NCBI GenBank assembly: GCA_947369165.1
Contig: CANBKJ010000006.1
Span: forward strand, 1-64,000
Origin: an uncultured Lachnoclostridium sp.
Lineage (GTDB): Bacteria > Bacillota > Clostridia > Lachnospirales > Lachnospiraceae
Direction of reading: 5' to 3'
Length of the DNA: 64,000 nt
In this document: positions 46,091 to 56,793 of the stretch, piece after piece
Numbering within the stretch: position 1 is the first letter of the stretch
Layout: every line of letters starts with the position of its first letter
Notes under the pieces: model-generated
The model's database searches: none
What the model saw: the letters and a program-made list of their open reading frames with translations, nothing else
What the model was told of the DNA's origin: nothing
Translations under genes and position numbers: made by a program

Positions 46091-46920
46091 TGAAGAGTAA
46101 ACGTTTTTACATATTATTTGTACTGGTGCTGGTTTTAACAGCAGGGCTTGGTTTATCCTCAAGATGTGTTTCAGCGGAAGTCCTGGAAGACTACTATTTG
46201 GAAGGTAATGGGAACAGTCTCAAGTGGGAGAGTGCTGTGAACGATTATGCCGGTATTTATACCCAGGATCAGATATCTGCTTTTGAGGAAAAAATGAGAC
46301 AGATGCGGGAAGAGTATGATTGTAATATAGTGGCATTTGTGATTGATAATAATGAATGGAACAGCAGTGAATTGTCGGCACCGGAACGGGTTAGTGAGCG
46401 TTTTTTGAATTTAGGTTCCCATAAAAGCACTGTTGTCCTCTGGTTGAACATTTGTCAGAATAACCGTTCCCTCTATTTATTGGGATATGGCTCGGCAGAA
46501 CATAAGATTACTAATGGTGAAGCAGACTATATAGCAAAAGACCTGCAGGGGTATGTGAAAGATGCCCAGAGCGGTGCAGGGGAGCCGCAGTCCAAGTATA
46601 TAGAGATGATGAATGAGTTTATTAGGAAGAGCGATATCCAGATGCGTACTCCCTACTTCTATCTGGCGTGGTGGTTTCATCTTGTAGTGGGACTTCTGGC
46701 AGGAGCGATTGTGGTAATGGTATTGATCAAAAATTCTGGCGGGAAAATGACGACAAACGGAAAAACGTATATGAATAAGAGCTTTTCAGAGCTGATTGGG
46801 CGAAGGGATATCTATACCCACACAACTTATGTGAGAACAAAAAAATCCAGCAGCAGCGGCAGCAGCAGAGGCGGTGGAGGCGGCGGACGCAGTCACTCCA
46901 GCGGCGGTGGACGGTTCTGA
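46087..46920 (+). CDS. TPM-domain membrane protein, YgcG/YdjH-like
   Basis: Signal peptide; 'VNDYAGIYTQDQISAFEEKMRQMREEYDCNIVAFVID'; TM; Gly/Ser-rich tail 'GGGGGGRSHSSGGGRF'. Confidence 0.78.
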   Translation: MMKSKRFYILFVLVLVLTAGLGLSSRCVSAEVLEDYYLEGNGNSLKWESAVNDYAGIYTQDQISAFEEKMRQMREEYDCNIVAFVIDNNEWNSSELSAPERVSERFLNLGSHKSTVVLWLNICQNNRSLYLLGYGSAEHKITNGEADYIAKDLQGYVKDAQSGAGEPQSKYIEMMNEFIRKSDIQMRTPYFYLAWWFHLVVGLLAGAIVVMVLIKNSGGKMTTNGKTYMNKSFSELIGRRDIYTHTTYVRTKKSSSSGSSRGGGGGGRSHSSGGGRF

Positions 46921-46961
46921 TCAAAACGAGAAAAATATAACGAAAGAAAGGAATAGCGAAA

Positions 46962-47825
46962 ATGTGGCTGGCAGATGGCTGGAAGGATTATGAAGTGATT
47001 GACACTTCATCGGGAGAAAAATTGGAGCGCTGGGGGGAATATATTCTGGTGAGACCAGACCCCCAGGTGATTTGGGATACACCTCATGGGGCGCCTCAGT
47101 GGAAGCGGAAAAATGCTCACTATCATAGAAGCAGCAAGGGAGGAGGCCAGTGGGAATTTATTGATCTTCCACAGCAGTGGAAGATCTCTTACCGGGATTT
47201 GACTTTTCATCTGAAACCCTTTAGTTTTAAGCATACAGGTTTGTTTCCGGAGCAGGCGGTGAACTGGGACTGGGCATCAGGGCTGATCAGAAATGCCGGA
47301 CGACAGATCAAAGTATTAAATCTATTTGCCTATACGGGAGGTGCTACGGTGGCGTGTGCGAAGGCAGGAGCAGCGGTGACACATGTAGATGCCTCCAAGG
47401 GAATGGTATCCTGGGCGAAGGAAAATGCCGCTGCTTCCGGGCTTGCCGATGCTCCGATCCGATATCTGGTGGATGACTGTGTCAAGTTTGTTGAGCGTGA
47501 GATCCGTAGGGGAAATCATTACGATGGCATTATTATGGATCCACCTTCTTATGGCAGGGGGCCAAAAGGAGAGGTTTGGAAGATCGAGGAAAAGATATTT
47601 CCGCTGCTCAGCCTGTGCACAAAAGTGTTATCCAGAGAGCCCTTGTTCTTCCTGGTGAATTCCTATACCACAGGCCTGCAGCCGGCGGTGTTGTCCTATA
47701 TGATGGAACTGACCATCCGGAATAAATTTGGGGGCAAAGTGGCTGCCGAGGAGATTGGTCTTCCGGTAAGTTCAAATGGCCTTATCCTTCCCTGTGGTGC
47801 CAGCGGAAGGTATGAAAGGGCATAA
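46962..47825 (+). CDS. Class I SAM-dependent (RlmI-like) rRNA methyltransferase
   Basis: 'GLFPEQAVNWDW', 'LNLFAYTGGATVACAKAGAAVTHVDASKGMVSWAKENA', 'IIMDPPSYGRGPKGEVW'. Confidence 0.87.
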   Translation: MWLADGWKDYEVIDTSSGEKLERWGEYILVRPDPQVIWDTPHGAPQWKRKNAHYHRSSKGGGQWEFIDLPQQWKISYRDLTFHLKPFSFKHTGLFPEQAVNWDWASGLIRNAGRQIKVLNLFAYTGGATVACAKAGAAVTHVDASKGMVSWAKENAAASGLADAPIRYLVDDCVKFVEREIRRGNHYDGIIMDPPSYGRGPKGEVWKIEEKIFPLLSLCTKVLSREPLFFLVNSYTTGLQPAVLSYMMELTIRNKFGGKVAAEEIGLPVSSNGLILPCGASGRYERA

Positions 47826-47895
47826 CTGAAAGTGTGTGACAACTTGTTTTAGAACAAAGGTACGCAGACAAATGTAGTATAAGAAACTAACAAAG

Positions 47896-47965
47896 TTATC
47901 CACAAAAAAAGCGACGCCTTTGCGATATTTACTAGTTATACACAAAGTTATCCACATTATCCACA
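47896..47965 (+). other. Cluster of four DnaA-box-like 9-mers, all same orientation
   Basis: TTATCCACA 47896-47904; TTATACACA 47936-47944; TTATCCACA 47948-47956; TTATCCACA 47957-47965. Confidence 0.8.
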
Positions 47966-48183
47966 AAAAATGTAGACTTTTGTAGCAAAAACACACCGAT
48001 TTGACAACTTGCAGAGTTGTATGACAATTTGGCATGAAAGCAAAAAACAGCTACATAAATCCAAAATATATGTTGCTCATTATATGGTTTTGGTATATAA
48101 TAAACATACGGGACAGGTTCCGTCTGATATAGTCGGCAGACAGGTTTCCGTCCCGAATATTATGGGCAAAGGAGCTGATCATT

Positions 48184-48711
48184 ATGAATTTAGTAATTAG
48201 CGGCAAAAATTTAGATATAACGGAGGGATTACGTTCGGCGATTGAAGAAAAAATTGCTAAACTGGAGAGATATTTCAATGACAGTACCGAGGTTCACGTG
48301 ACGTTGAGCACTGAGAAGAACAGACAGAAGATTGAGATTACCATTCCAATGAAAGGAAGTATCATTCGTGCAGAAGAAGTAAGTTCGGATATGTATGTTT
48401 CTATCGATCTGGTAGAAGAAGTGATCGAGAGACAACTGCGGAAATATAAAAATAAATTGATTGATAAAGCACAGAATGCGGCACATTTAAACCAGGAATT
48501 TATCGATGAAGATATGGAGGATGAAGAAGATATCAACATTATCCGTTCTAAGAAATTTGCGATGAAACCGATGGATCCTGAGGAGGCATGTGTACAGATG
48601 GAGCTTCTGGGACATAACTTCTTTGTATTCCGGAATTCTGAGACAGAAGAGGTAAATGTTGTATATAAGAGAAAAGGAAATACATATGGGCTGATCGAGC
48701 CGGAATATTGA
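48184..48711 (+). CDS. hpf: Ribosome hibernation promoting factor (long form)
   Basis: 'LVISGKNLDITEGLRSAIEEKIAKLERYF', C-terminal 'KPMDPEEACVQMELLGHNFFVFRNSETEEVNVVYKRKGNTYGLIEP'. Confidence 0.93.
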   Translation: MNLVISGKNLDITEGLRSAIEEKIAKLERYFNDSTEVHVTLSTEKNRQKIEITIPMKGSIIRAEEVSSDMYVSIDLVEEVIERQLRKYKNKLIDKAQNAAHLNQEFIDEDMEDEEDINIIRSKKFAMKPMDPEEACVQMELLGHNFFVFRNSETEEVNVVYKRKGNTYGLIEPEY

Positions 48712-48766
48712 GAATATACGAGCGTCTATAAAGAAATTTTAGATAAATAGAATGCAGAAAAAGATG

Positions 48767-48809
48767 TGTCCTCCTGGATGGAACCATTCTGGTTTGGTCC
48801 AGAAGGACA
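48767..48809 (+). terminator. Hairpin after hpf
   Basis: TGTCCTCCTGGA...TCCAGAAGGACA. Confidence 0.55.
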
Positions 48810-48858
48810 TTTTATGATTTTAAGTTAAGAAACATAATGTTTCAGAATGGAGGATAAT

Positions 48859-50223
48859 ATGGGATTAATCAAAGCGATCGGCGGCGCGATCCGCGGTGAG
48901 ATGGCAGACCAGTGGAAAGAGTATTTTTATTGTGATGCACTGGAATCAGATGTTCTTGTGACAAAGGGCGAAAAGCGTACCAGCAGCAGGTTTGGCAGCA
49001 GAAACAACGGCAATGATAATCTGATTACGAATGGTTCCGTCGTAGCTGTGAATGAAGGACAATGCATGATCATTGTAGACCAGGGAAAAGTTGTGGAATT
49101 CTGTGCGGAGGCAGGAGAATTTTTGTATGATACCTCTACAGAGCCCAGTTTGCTTTATGGAGATCTGGGTGAAAATATTAAGAAAACCTTTGCGGCAGTG
49201 GGAAAGCGTTTTACTTTTGGAGGAGATACTGGTAAGGATCAGAGAGTTTATTTCTTTAACACGAAAGAAATTATGGGAAATAAATATGGGACCGCTACAC
49301 CGGTTCCCTTCCGTGTCGTGGATACCAATATTGGACTGGATGTGGACATCTCCGTCCGTTGTAATGGAGAATATTCTTACCAGATCTTTGATCCTCTGCT
49401 CTTTTATACGAATGTATGCGGCAACGTGGTGGATGAATACCGTCGTGACACCATTGACAGCCAGCTGAAGACAGAGCTGATGACAGCGCTGCAGCCGGCG
49501 TTTGCGAGAATATCGGCCATGGGGATCCGCTATAGTGCGGTGCCGGCTCATACCATGGAAGTGGCAGAAGCCCTAAATGCTGAATTGTCTGAAAAATGGA
49601 GCGGTTTGAGAGGAATCCGGATCGTATCTTTTGGCGTAAATGCTATCAAGGCTTCAGAAGATGATGAGGCGATGATCAAGGAACTGCAGAAGACAGCGGT
49701 ACTCCGCAATCCGGGTATGGCGGCGGCAACTCTGACAGAGGCGCAGGCCCAGGCGATGAAATCGGCGGCGGCAAATACTTCTACAGGGCCGATGATGGCA
49801 TTTGCCGGGATGAATATGGCGTCCCAGGCAGGGGGGATGGATGCCAATGCCCTGTTTACCATGGACCGGCAGGGCGGAGCTCAGAACGGAGCGCCGGCAT
49901 CTGGAAATCCGGAGGGAAATGCAGCCAGTGGAGGGTATACCGCAAAGCAGGCGGATTCCTGGACCTGCAGCTGTGGAACCACCAATACCGGAAAATTCTG
50001 CGTAGAGTGTGGAAAACCAAAGCCAGCTCCCAAGGAGGGATGGACCTGTAGCTGTGGAGCAGTAAATCAGGGAAAATTCTGTATGGAATGTGGAACAAAG
50101 AAACCGGAAGGAGCCCCATTGTACCGCTGTGACAAGTGCGGCTGGAAGCCGGAGGATCCGCATCATCCGCCGAAATTCTGCCCAGAATGTGGAGATGTTT
50201 TTGACGAAAACGATATTGAGTAA
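48859..50223 (+). CDS. SPFH-domain protein with C-terminal zinc ribbons, YdjI-like
   Basis: SPFH/virion-core region plus three CxC...CxxC units 'WTCSCGTTNTGKFCVECGKPKP', 'WTCSCGAVNQGKFCMECGTKKP', 'YRCDKCGWKPEDPHHPPKFCPECGD'. Confidence 0.85.
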   Translation: MGLIKAIGGAIRGEMADQWKEYFYCDALESDVLVTKGEKRTSSRFGSRNNGNDNLITNGSVVAVNEGQCMIIVDQGKVVEFCAEAGEFLYDTSTEPSLLYGDLGENIKKTFAAVGKRFTFGGDTGKDQRVYFFNTKEIMGNKYGTATPVPFRVVDTNIGLDVDISVRCNGEYSYQIFDPLLFYTNVCGNVVDEYRRDTIDSQLKTELMTALQPAFARISAMGIRYSAVPAHTMEVAEALNAELSEKWSGLRGIRIVSFGVNAIKASEDDEAMIKELQKTAVLRNPGMAAATLTEAQAQAMKSAAANTSTGPMMAFAGMNMASQAGGMDANALFTMDRQGGAQNGAPASGNPEGNAASGGYTAKQADSWTCSCGTTNTGKFCVECGKPKPAPKEGWTCSCGAVNQGKFCMECGTKKPEGAPLYRCDKCGWKPEDPHHPPKFCPECGDVFDENDIE

Positions 50224-50326
50224 ACAGAGATGGAATGAAAATAGATTGAATTCGTTCGATGGCGCCGATTAGAGGTTTGTGTAATTGGCGCTATTATCTT
50301 GACTGAAATTACCGTTCATTTAAGGA

Positions 50327-51106
50327 GTGAAAAATATGGGGAATTACACAGGGCTGATCATTGTTTTGGTATTGATCCTGATCATTGTTATTGCGGTATA
50401 TATCGGAGTTGCCTCATTAAAAAGAAAGGCAAGGCAGGTATCGAGAGAACTTTTTGGAACCAGTGATCTCAGGCAGGGGGCGGAGATGATGCGTGAGGAG
50501 ATGGCTTCCACGCCAAAATCGGTCTCTGCCATGACGAAACTTCTTCTGCCAAAGATCGTTCAGGATTTTCCGGATTTTGAGTACGATGAAATGAAAGAGA
50601 GGGCGGATAATATATTGGTGGACTATCTGAGGGCAATCGGTACTGGTGGGAAGGAGATGCCGAAGGATGGCAGCACGGAGTTGAAAGAGGAACTTGCAGC
50701 TCGCATCGCGATGCTGGAAGAAGCCGGGCAGAGGGAGCATTTTGAACAGATTCATATTCACCGGACCGAGATCAGCCAGTACCGGAAAAGTGAGGGACGT
50801 TGTATCATTACATTCCAGTCGGCGCTGGAGTGTTTTCATTATGTGACGGACCGTGAGGGGAAACTGTTAACAGGTGCAAGAGACACAAAGTATCAGACCA
50901 AATACAATACGGATCTGATCTACATACAGGACAGGGAATTAGTGGAAGACCAGAGAACCCAGGCGCTGGGGATCAACTGCCCCAACTGTGGAGCACCGCT
51001 CTCTGCCCTGGGTGCTAAAGTGTGCGAGTACTGCGGAACTCCGGTGGTGGAGATCAATATTCACGCATGGTTTTTCAGCGATGTAAAAGAAGTTAAAAGA
51101 TTATGA
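50327..51106 (+). CDS. Membrane-anchored Tim44-like domain protein with C-terminal zinc ribbon
   Basis: N-terminal TM; '[32 protein letters not shown]'; '[25 protein letters not shown]'. Confidence 0.72.
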   Translation: MKNMGNYTGLIIVLVLILIIVIAVYIGVASLKRKARQVSRELFGTSDLRQGAEMMREEMASTPKSVSAMTKLLLPKIVQDFPDFEYDEMKERADNILVDYLRAIGTGGKEMPKDGSTELKEELAARIAMLEEAGQREHFEQIHIHRTEISQYRKSEGRCIITFQSALECFHYVTDREGKLLTGARDTKYQTKYNTDLIYIQDRELVEDQRTQALGINCPNCGAPLSALGAKVCEYCGTPVVEINIHAWFFSDVKEVKRL

Positions 51107-51212
51107 ACGGATTGTAAAAAACAAACGAAAATCAAAAAAATCATTGAAAGACAGAAGATCTAGTGATAAAATAATCTGGGATAAAACTTTGATTATTATG
51201 GAGAGTGAACGT

Positions 51213-53774
51213 ATGGGATTATTAAGCAAGGTAGTTGGAACCCACAGTGAGAGGGAAGTAAAGAGAGTGCTTCCCATCGTGGACAAGATTGAAAAACTGG
51301 AACCTGATTATGAGAAATTGTCAGACGAGCAGTTAAAAGATAAAACAAGAGAATTCAAGAACCGGTTGTCAGAAGGGGAATCACTGGATGACATTCTTCC
51401 GGAGGCATATGCAGTTGTCAGAGAGGCATCCAAGCGGACGATTGGCATGCGTCATTACCGCGTGCAGCTCATCGGTGGTGTGATCCTGCATCAGGGACGT
51501 ATCACAGAGATGCGTACTGGTGAAGGTAAGACGCTGGTGTCCACGCTTCCTGCATATCTGAATGCCTTAGAGGGCAAGGGCGTCCATATCGTTACGGTCA
51601 ATGACTATCTGGCGAAGCGTGATGCGGAGTGGATGGGACAGATCCATGAGTTTCTTGGGCTGACAGTGGGCTGTATCCTGAACAGCATGGACAATGATGA
51701 GAGAAGAGAAGCCTATGGCTGCGATATTACCTACGCTACGAATAACGAGCTTGGATTTGACTATCTCCGTGATAACATGGTTATTTATAAAGAGCAGCTG
51801 GTACAGAGAGAACTTCACTATGCCATCGTGGACGAGGTGGACTCGGTGCTTATCGACGAGGCGAGAACACCGCTGATCATCTCCGGAAGCAGCGGGAAAT
51901 CCACCAAAATCTATGAGGCATGTGATAACCTGGCGAAGCAGCTTAAGCGAGGAACCGCAAAAGAGTTGTCTAAGATGGATATCATCATGAAAGAAGATGA
52001 CAATGAGACCGGTGATTTTGTTGTGGATGAAAAGGAAAAGACGGTAAACCTTACCGCCCAGGGTGTGGCAAAGGTGGAGCGCTTTTTCCATATCGAGAAT
52101 CTGGCAGATCCGGAGCACTTGGAGATCCAGCACTGTATCAACCTCGCCCTGCGGGCGCACAATCTTATGTTCTTAGACAAGGATTATGTGGTAAAGGATG
52201 ATGAGGTGCTGATCGTCGATGAATTTACGGGACGTATCATGCCGGGACGCCGTTATTCCGACGGACTTCATCAGGCGATCGAGGCAAAAGAGCATGTGAA
52301 GGTTAAGCGTGAGAGCAAGACACTGGCGACGATCACCTTCCAGAACTTCTTTAATAAATATGCGAAGAAATGTGGTATGACCGGTACCGCCCTTACCGAG
52401 GAAAAAGAGTTCCGTGAGATCTATGGCATGGATGTTGTGGAGGTTCCCACCAATAAACCGGTGGCACGTATCGATCACAACGATTCCGTATATAAGACCA
52501 AAAAAGAAAAATTGAATGCCATCGTAGAGGATATAGCGGACTGTTATGAGAGAAAGCAGCCGGTGTTAGTGGGTACGATCACCATTGAGGCATCGGAGGA
52601 GCTCAGCGATCTGCTTCGGAGACGGGGCATTAAGCATAAAGTACTGAACGCCAAATACCATGAGATGGAGGCAGAGATTGTTGCAGATGCAGGTGTCGCC
52701 GGAGCTGTGACCATCGCCACCAATATGGCAGGCCGTGGTACGGATATCAAGCTGGGAGAAGGAGTTCAGGACCTGGGAGGTTTAAGGATCATCGGTACGG
52801 AGCGGCACGAGTCCAGACGTATTGATAATCAGTTGCGGGGACGTTCCGGGCGTCAGGGAGATCCCGGTGAATCCAAGTTTTATATTTCCCTTGAGGATGA
52901 CCTGATGCGTCTGTTTGGTTCCCAGAACCTGATGAATATATTTAATTCCCTCGGTATGCCGGAGGGTGAACAGATTCAGCACCGAATGCTGAACAAAGCC
53001 ATAGAGCGTGCCCAGATGAAGATTGAGGGCAACAACTACGGAATTCGTAAAAATCTGCTGGAGTATGATATCATCAATAACCAACAGAGAGAGCTCATCT
53101 ATGCAGAGAGACGTAAAGTTCTGGATGGGGAGAGCATGCGCGATACCATTTATGGTATGATGGATGAAGTGATAGAAAAGTATGTGGGCAGGACCATCGG
53201 AGACGATCAGATTCCAGAGGAATGGGATCTGGACGAGTTAAATATGAATCTGCTGCCCATCATTCCTTTAGAACCGATTACTTTTGAACCGGAGAGGGAT
53301 AAGAGCATCAACAAAAATGAACTGATCCAGAAGTTAAAAGAAGAGGCGCTCCATTTATATGAGATGAAAGAAGCAGAGTTCCCGGAGGCAGAGCAGATCC
53401 GGGAGATCGAGCGTGTGATTCTTCTGAAGGTCACGGACCAGCACTGGATGAACCATATTGACGATATGGATCAGCTGCGTCAGGGTATCGGACTGCAGGC
53501 ATATGGACAGAGAGATCCGGTGACAGAGTACCGATTCCAGAGTTATGATATGTTTGCGGAGATGACAGAGTCCATCCGTGAAGAGACGGTGAAGGCACTG
53601 ATGCATGTCCGTATCGAGCAGAAAGTAGAGCGTGAGCAGGTGGCGAAAGAGACAGGAACCAACAAGGATGATTCTGCTAATGCCCCGGTCACGAGAAAAT
53701 CAGATAAGATCAGCCGTAATGCTCCGTGTCCCTGCGGATCCGGAAAGAAATATAAATACTGCTGCGGCAGATAA
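51213..53774 (+). CDS. secA: Preprotein translocase ATPase SecA
   Basis: '[20 protein letters not shown]', '[16 protein letters not shown]', SEC-C tail '[18 protein letters not shown]'; start trimmed. Confidence 0.97.
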   Translation: MGLLSKVVGTHSEREVKRVLPIVDKIEKLEPDYEKLSDEQLKDKTREFKNRLSEGESLDDILPEAYAVVREASKRTIGMRHYRVQLIGGVILHQGRITEMRTGEGKTLVSTLPAYLNALEGKGVHIVTVNDYLAKRDAEWMGQIHEFLGLTVGCILNSMDNDERREAYGCDITYATNNELGFDYLRDNMVIYKEQLVQRELHYAIVDEVDSVLIDEARTPLIISGSSGKSTKIYEACDNLAKQLKRGTAKELSKMDIIMKEDDNETGDFVVDEKEKTVNLTAQGVAKVERFFHIENLADPEHLEIQHCINLALRAHNLMFLDKDYVVKDDEVLIVDEFTGRIMPGRRYSDGLHQAIEAKEHVKVKRESKTLATITFQNFFNKYAKKCGMTGTALTEEKEFREIYGMDVVEVPTNKPVARIDHNDSVYKTKKEKLNAIVEDIADCYERKQPVLVGTITIEASEELSDLLRRRGIKHKVLNAKYHEMEAEIVADAGVAGAVTIATNMAGRGTDIKLGEGVQDLGGLRIIGTERHESRRIDNQLRGRSGRQGDPGESKFYISLEDDLMRLFGSQNLMNIFNSLGMPEGEQIQHRMLNKAIERAQMKIEGNNYGIRKNLLEYDIINNQQRELIYAERRKVLDGESMRDTIYGMMDEVIEKYVGRTIGDDQIPEEWDLDELNMNLLPIIPLEPITFEPERDKSINKNELIQKLKEEALHLYEMKEAEFPEAEQIREIERVILLKVTDQHWMNHIDDMDQLRQGIGLQAYGQRDPVTEYRFQSYDMFAEMTESIREETVKALMHVRIEQKVEREQVAKETGTNKDDSANAPVTRKSDKISRNAPCPCGSGKKYKYCCGR

Positions 53775-53841
53775 GGTGAATTATAGAATTCACCTGGAAT
53801 CAAACCAGTGCTATAATATATGTGAATTAGAGGGTTGAAGA

Positions 53842-54945
53842 ATGGTCGAGTTAGATAATTATAAAGTCGAACTCTCCTCCTATGAAAAGCCTCTCGCTGA
53901 GGTCAGGGATTCCCTGAATCTTGGCGAGAAGCAGTTTCGTATCGAGGAGCTGGAGAAAAATATGGAAGCTCCGGATTTCTGGGAGGACGCAGAGAAGGCG
54001 AGCCAGTCCATGAAAGAGGTAAAGGAACTCAAAGATATCGTTAGCCGTGCCGACGGTCTCAGTGGAAAGTATGAAGATATCATGACGCTGATTGAGATGG
54101 CATATGAGGAAGAGGATGAGGAACTGGCAGCGGAGATCAAAGAGGAACTGGAAGAGTTTGTGAAGGATTTTGACGATCTTCGCATCACTACGATGCTGAA
54201 AGGTGAGTATGACGAGAGCAATGCCATTCTCACCCTGCACGCGGGAGCCGGGGGAACAGAGAGCTGTGACTGGGCGAGCATGCTGTGCCGGATGTATCAG
54301 AGATGGGCAGAAAAAAAAGGATATTCGGTAGAGATGCTGGATTTTCTGGATGGCGACGAGGCGGGACTCAAGTCTGTTACCCTGCAGATCAACGGGATTA
54401 ATGCCTATGGGTATCTGAAAAGTGAACATGGTGTACATCGTCTGGTGCGTATTTCTCCCTTTAATGCGGCGGGTAAACGTCAGACGTCTTTTGTTTCCTG
54501 TGATGTGATGCCGGATATCGAACAGGATCTTGATATCGAGATCGCAGACGATGATATCCGCATCGACACGTACCGTTCCAGCGGTGCCGGCGGCCAGCAT
54601 ATCAATAAGACTTCCTCAGCGATCCGTATCACCCATTTCCCGACAGGAATTGTGGTACAGTGTCAGAACGAGCGCTCCCAGCATATGAATAAAGACAAGG
54701 CGATGCAGATGTTGAAGGCAAAGCTGTATATGCTGAAACAGCAGGAGAATCTGGAAAAAGAGTCCGATATCCGCGGTGAACAGAAAGAAATCGGCTGGGG
54801 AAACCAGATCCGGTCTTACGTAATGCAGCCGTATACCATGGTAAAGGATCACAGAACCAATGTGGAATCCGGCAATGTCGGGGCTGTCATGGATGGCGAT
54901 CTGGATGTATTTATCAATGGATATTTAAAATGGATCAATAGTTGA
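53842..54945 (+). CDS. prfB: Peptide chain release factor 2, single continuous frame
   Basis: 'YRSSGAGGQHINKTSSAIRITHFPTGIVV'; N-terminal RF2 region in frame. Confidence 0.93.
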   Translation: MVELDNYKVELSSYEKPLAEVRDSLNLGEKQFRIEELEKNMEAPDFWEDAEKASQSMKEVKELKDIVSRADGLSGKYEDIMTLIEMAYEEEDEELAAEIKEELEEFVKDFDDLRITTMLKGEYDESNAILTLHAGAGGTESCDWASMLCRMYQRWAEKKGYSVEMLDFLDGDEAGLKSVTLQINGINAYGYLKSEHGVHRLVRISPFNAAGKRQTSFVSCDVMPDIEQDLDIEIADDDIRIDTYRSSGAGGQHINKTSSAIRITHFPTGIVVQCQNERSQHMNKDKAMQMLKAKLYMLKQQENLEKESDIRGEQKEIGWGNQIRSYVMQPYTMVKDHRTNVESGNVGAVMDGDLDVFINGYLKWINS

Positions 54946-55015
54946 ATTTACGGAAAGTTACGTCGTAAAGATAAGAGGCAGAGCCAGGGAAGTACTGCCC
55001 GGAATGGAGGGGCTT

Positions 55016-55486
55016 ATGAAAGAAATTATTACATTTTTTATCAGTGGCAGAGAGTATGGGATTGAGATCAGTGGAATGCAGAGTCTGGAAAGCTATCAGG
55101 AGATCAATCCTTTGTCGGAAGCACCGGACTGTATTCTGGGAACGATCGTGGTTCGGGATGAGGTGTACCCGGTCTATGATTTACGGGCAAAGTTAAATCT
55201 ACCTGCTGCCGAGATGACAAAAGACACCAAGATACTGCTTCTCCGGACAAGTAAGAGAGGCATTGCCTGTATGGTGGACAGCGTAGATAAGGTGTTTCAG
55301 GCAGAGGGAGATAATATTCAAACCTTTCCGAAGGAGGCGCAGACGGAGGGGACCGATTATATTGACTTTATCGCCAGAAGAGACGGTGAATTGATCGTGG
55401 TGATAAACCCCGATTCCTTGATGTCAGAAGAGGATTTCGATATAATTAATGAGCTTGATCTGTCTCAGGAAGAGAAGCAAGAGTAA
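55016..55486 (+). CDS. cheW: CheW-like chemotaxis coupling protein
   Basis: 'EIITFFISGREYGIEISGMQSLESYQEINPLSEAPDCILGTIVVRDEVYPVYDLRAKLNL'. Confidence 0.87.
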   Translation: MKEIITFFISGREYGIEISGMQSLESYQEINPLSEAPDCILGTIVVRDEVYPVYDLRAKLNLPAAEMTKDTKILLLRTSKRGIACMVDSVDKVFQAEGDNIQTFPKEAQTEGTDYIDFIARRDGELIVVINPDSLMSEEDFDIINELDLSQEEKQE

Positions 55487-55537
55487 TGCTGCTTGTGCAT
55501 CACTGAGATATTTACATATAGAAAGGAAGAGGAGACA

Positions 55538-56740
55538 ATGAAAATCGCAGTATTAGGTTATGGAACGATTGGTTCTGGAGTTGTTGAGGTGATCCGCACC
55601 AATGCAGAAAGCATCGCGAGACGTGCGGGGGAAGAGGTTGAGGTAAAATATGTCCTGGATCTAAGGGATTTCCCGGAGGATCCGGTGCAGGAAATTCTTG
55701 TTCATGATTACAATGTAATCGCAGAGGATGAAGAAGTAGGCGTTATCGTTGAGACCATGGGTGGTACAAAACCCACCTATGATTTTGTGAAGACGGCTCT
55801 TCTAAAAGGAAAAAGTGTCTGCTCTTCCAACAAAGAACTGGTGGCAGCCCACGGAGCTGAATTGATTCAGATCGCCAGAGACAAGAATGTAAACTTTTTC
55901 TTCGAGGCGAGTGTGGGAGGAGGAATTCCGATCATCCGTCCACTCAACCAGTGTATTACTGCAGATGAGATTCAGGAAATCAATGGAATTCTGAATGGTA
56001 CGACGAACTTTATCCTGACGAAGATGGCAGACGAGGGTGCCGATTTTGGCGAGGTATTGAAAAAAGCGCAGGAACTGGGTTATGCGGAAAAAGATCCCAC
56101 AGCAGATGTGGAAGGCTACGATGCCTGCCGCAAGATTGCGATCCTCACCTCTCTTGCCTACGGAAAACAAGTGGATTATGAGGATATTTATACCGAAGGC
56201 ATCACGAAGATTACAGCAGAAGACTTTAAATATGCGAAGAAGATAAATTCGGCGATCAAGATTTTTGGTACGAGCAAAAAAGTGGGTGACCAGGTGTATG
56301 CCATGGTGGCACCGCAGATGGTGGACAGCACACATCCGCTTTACAGTGTAAATGACGTGTTCAATGGCATATCTGTAACAGGAAATATGCTGGGGGATGT
56401 AATGTTTTATGGCGCCGGAGCCGGTAAGCTTCCTACGGCAAGTGCGGTGGTGGCCGATGTGGTGGCGGCGGTGAAACATCAGGGAGAAAATGTTTCCATT
56501 ACCTGGAGTGCACAAAAGCTTGAGATCACGCCGGTGGATGAGATGGAAAACCGATTCTTTGTCCGGGTAGGTGAATCTGAGAGGGAGAAGGTTTCAGAAG
56601 TATTTGGCGGGGTTCAGATGATCGAAGCCGGAATTGCGGGAGAATGTGGATTTATTACCCCGTCTTTGAAAGAGAAAGAATTTACGGCAAAGGCAGAGAG
56701 ATTTGCCACGCTCATCACACGCATTCGGGTGTCTGCATAA
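55538..56740 (+). CDS. hom: Homoserine dehydrogenase
   Basis: 'MKIAVLGYGTIGSGVVEVI', 'GGGIPIIRPLNQ', 'NGILNGTTNFILTKM'; start trimmed. Confidence 0.95.
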   Translation: MKIAVLGYGTIGSGVVEVIRTNAESIARRAGEEVEVKYVLDLRDFPEDPVQEILVHDYNVIAEDEEVGVIVETMGGTKPTYDFVKTALLKGKSVCSSNKELVAAHGAELIQIARDKNVNFFFEASVGGGIPIIRPLNQCITADEIQEINGILNGTTNFILTKMADEGADFGEVLKKAQELGYAEKDPTADVEGYDACRKIAILTSLAYGKQVDYEDIYTEGITKITAEDFKYAKKINSAIKIFGTSKKVGDQVYAMVAPQMVDSTHPLYSVNDVFNGISVTGNMLGDVMFYGAGAGKLPTASAVVADVVAAVKHQGENVSITWSAQKLEITPVDEMENRFFVRVGESEREKVSEVFGGVQMIEAGIAGECGFITPSLKEKEFTAKAERFATLITRIRVSA

Positions 56741-56793
56741 GCTGAAATAATAGATGCGGGTTTAAGACTAATAGAAGAAAGGACGGAAAGACG

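Noticed and set aside
47826-48183. Possible chromosomal origin (oriC) at the DnaA-box cluster
   Set aside because: No dnaA/dnaN/rpmH/gyrB neighbourhood and no clear DnaA-trio array; kept as a DnaA-box cluster only.
48009-48200. 63-aa ORF MQSCMTIWHESK... before hpf
   Set aside because: No RBS, overlaps the hpf start in another frame, composition not protein-like.
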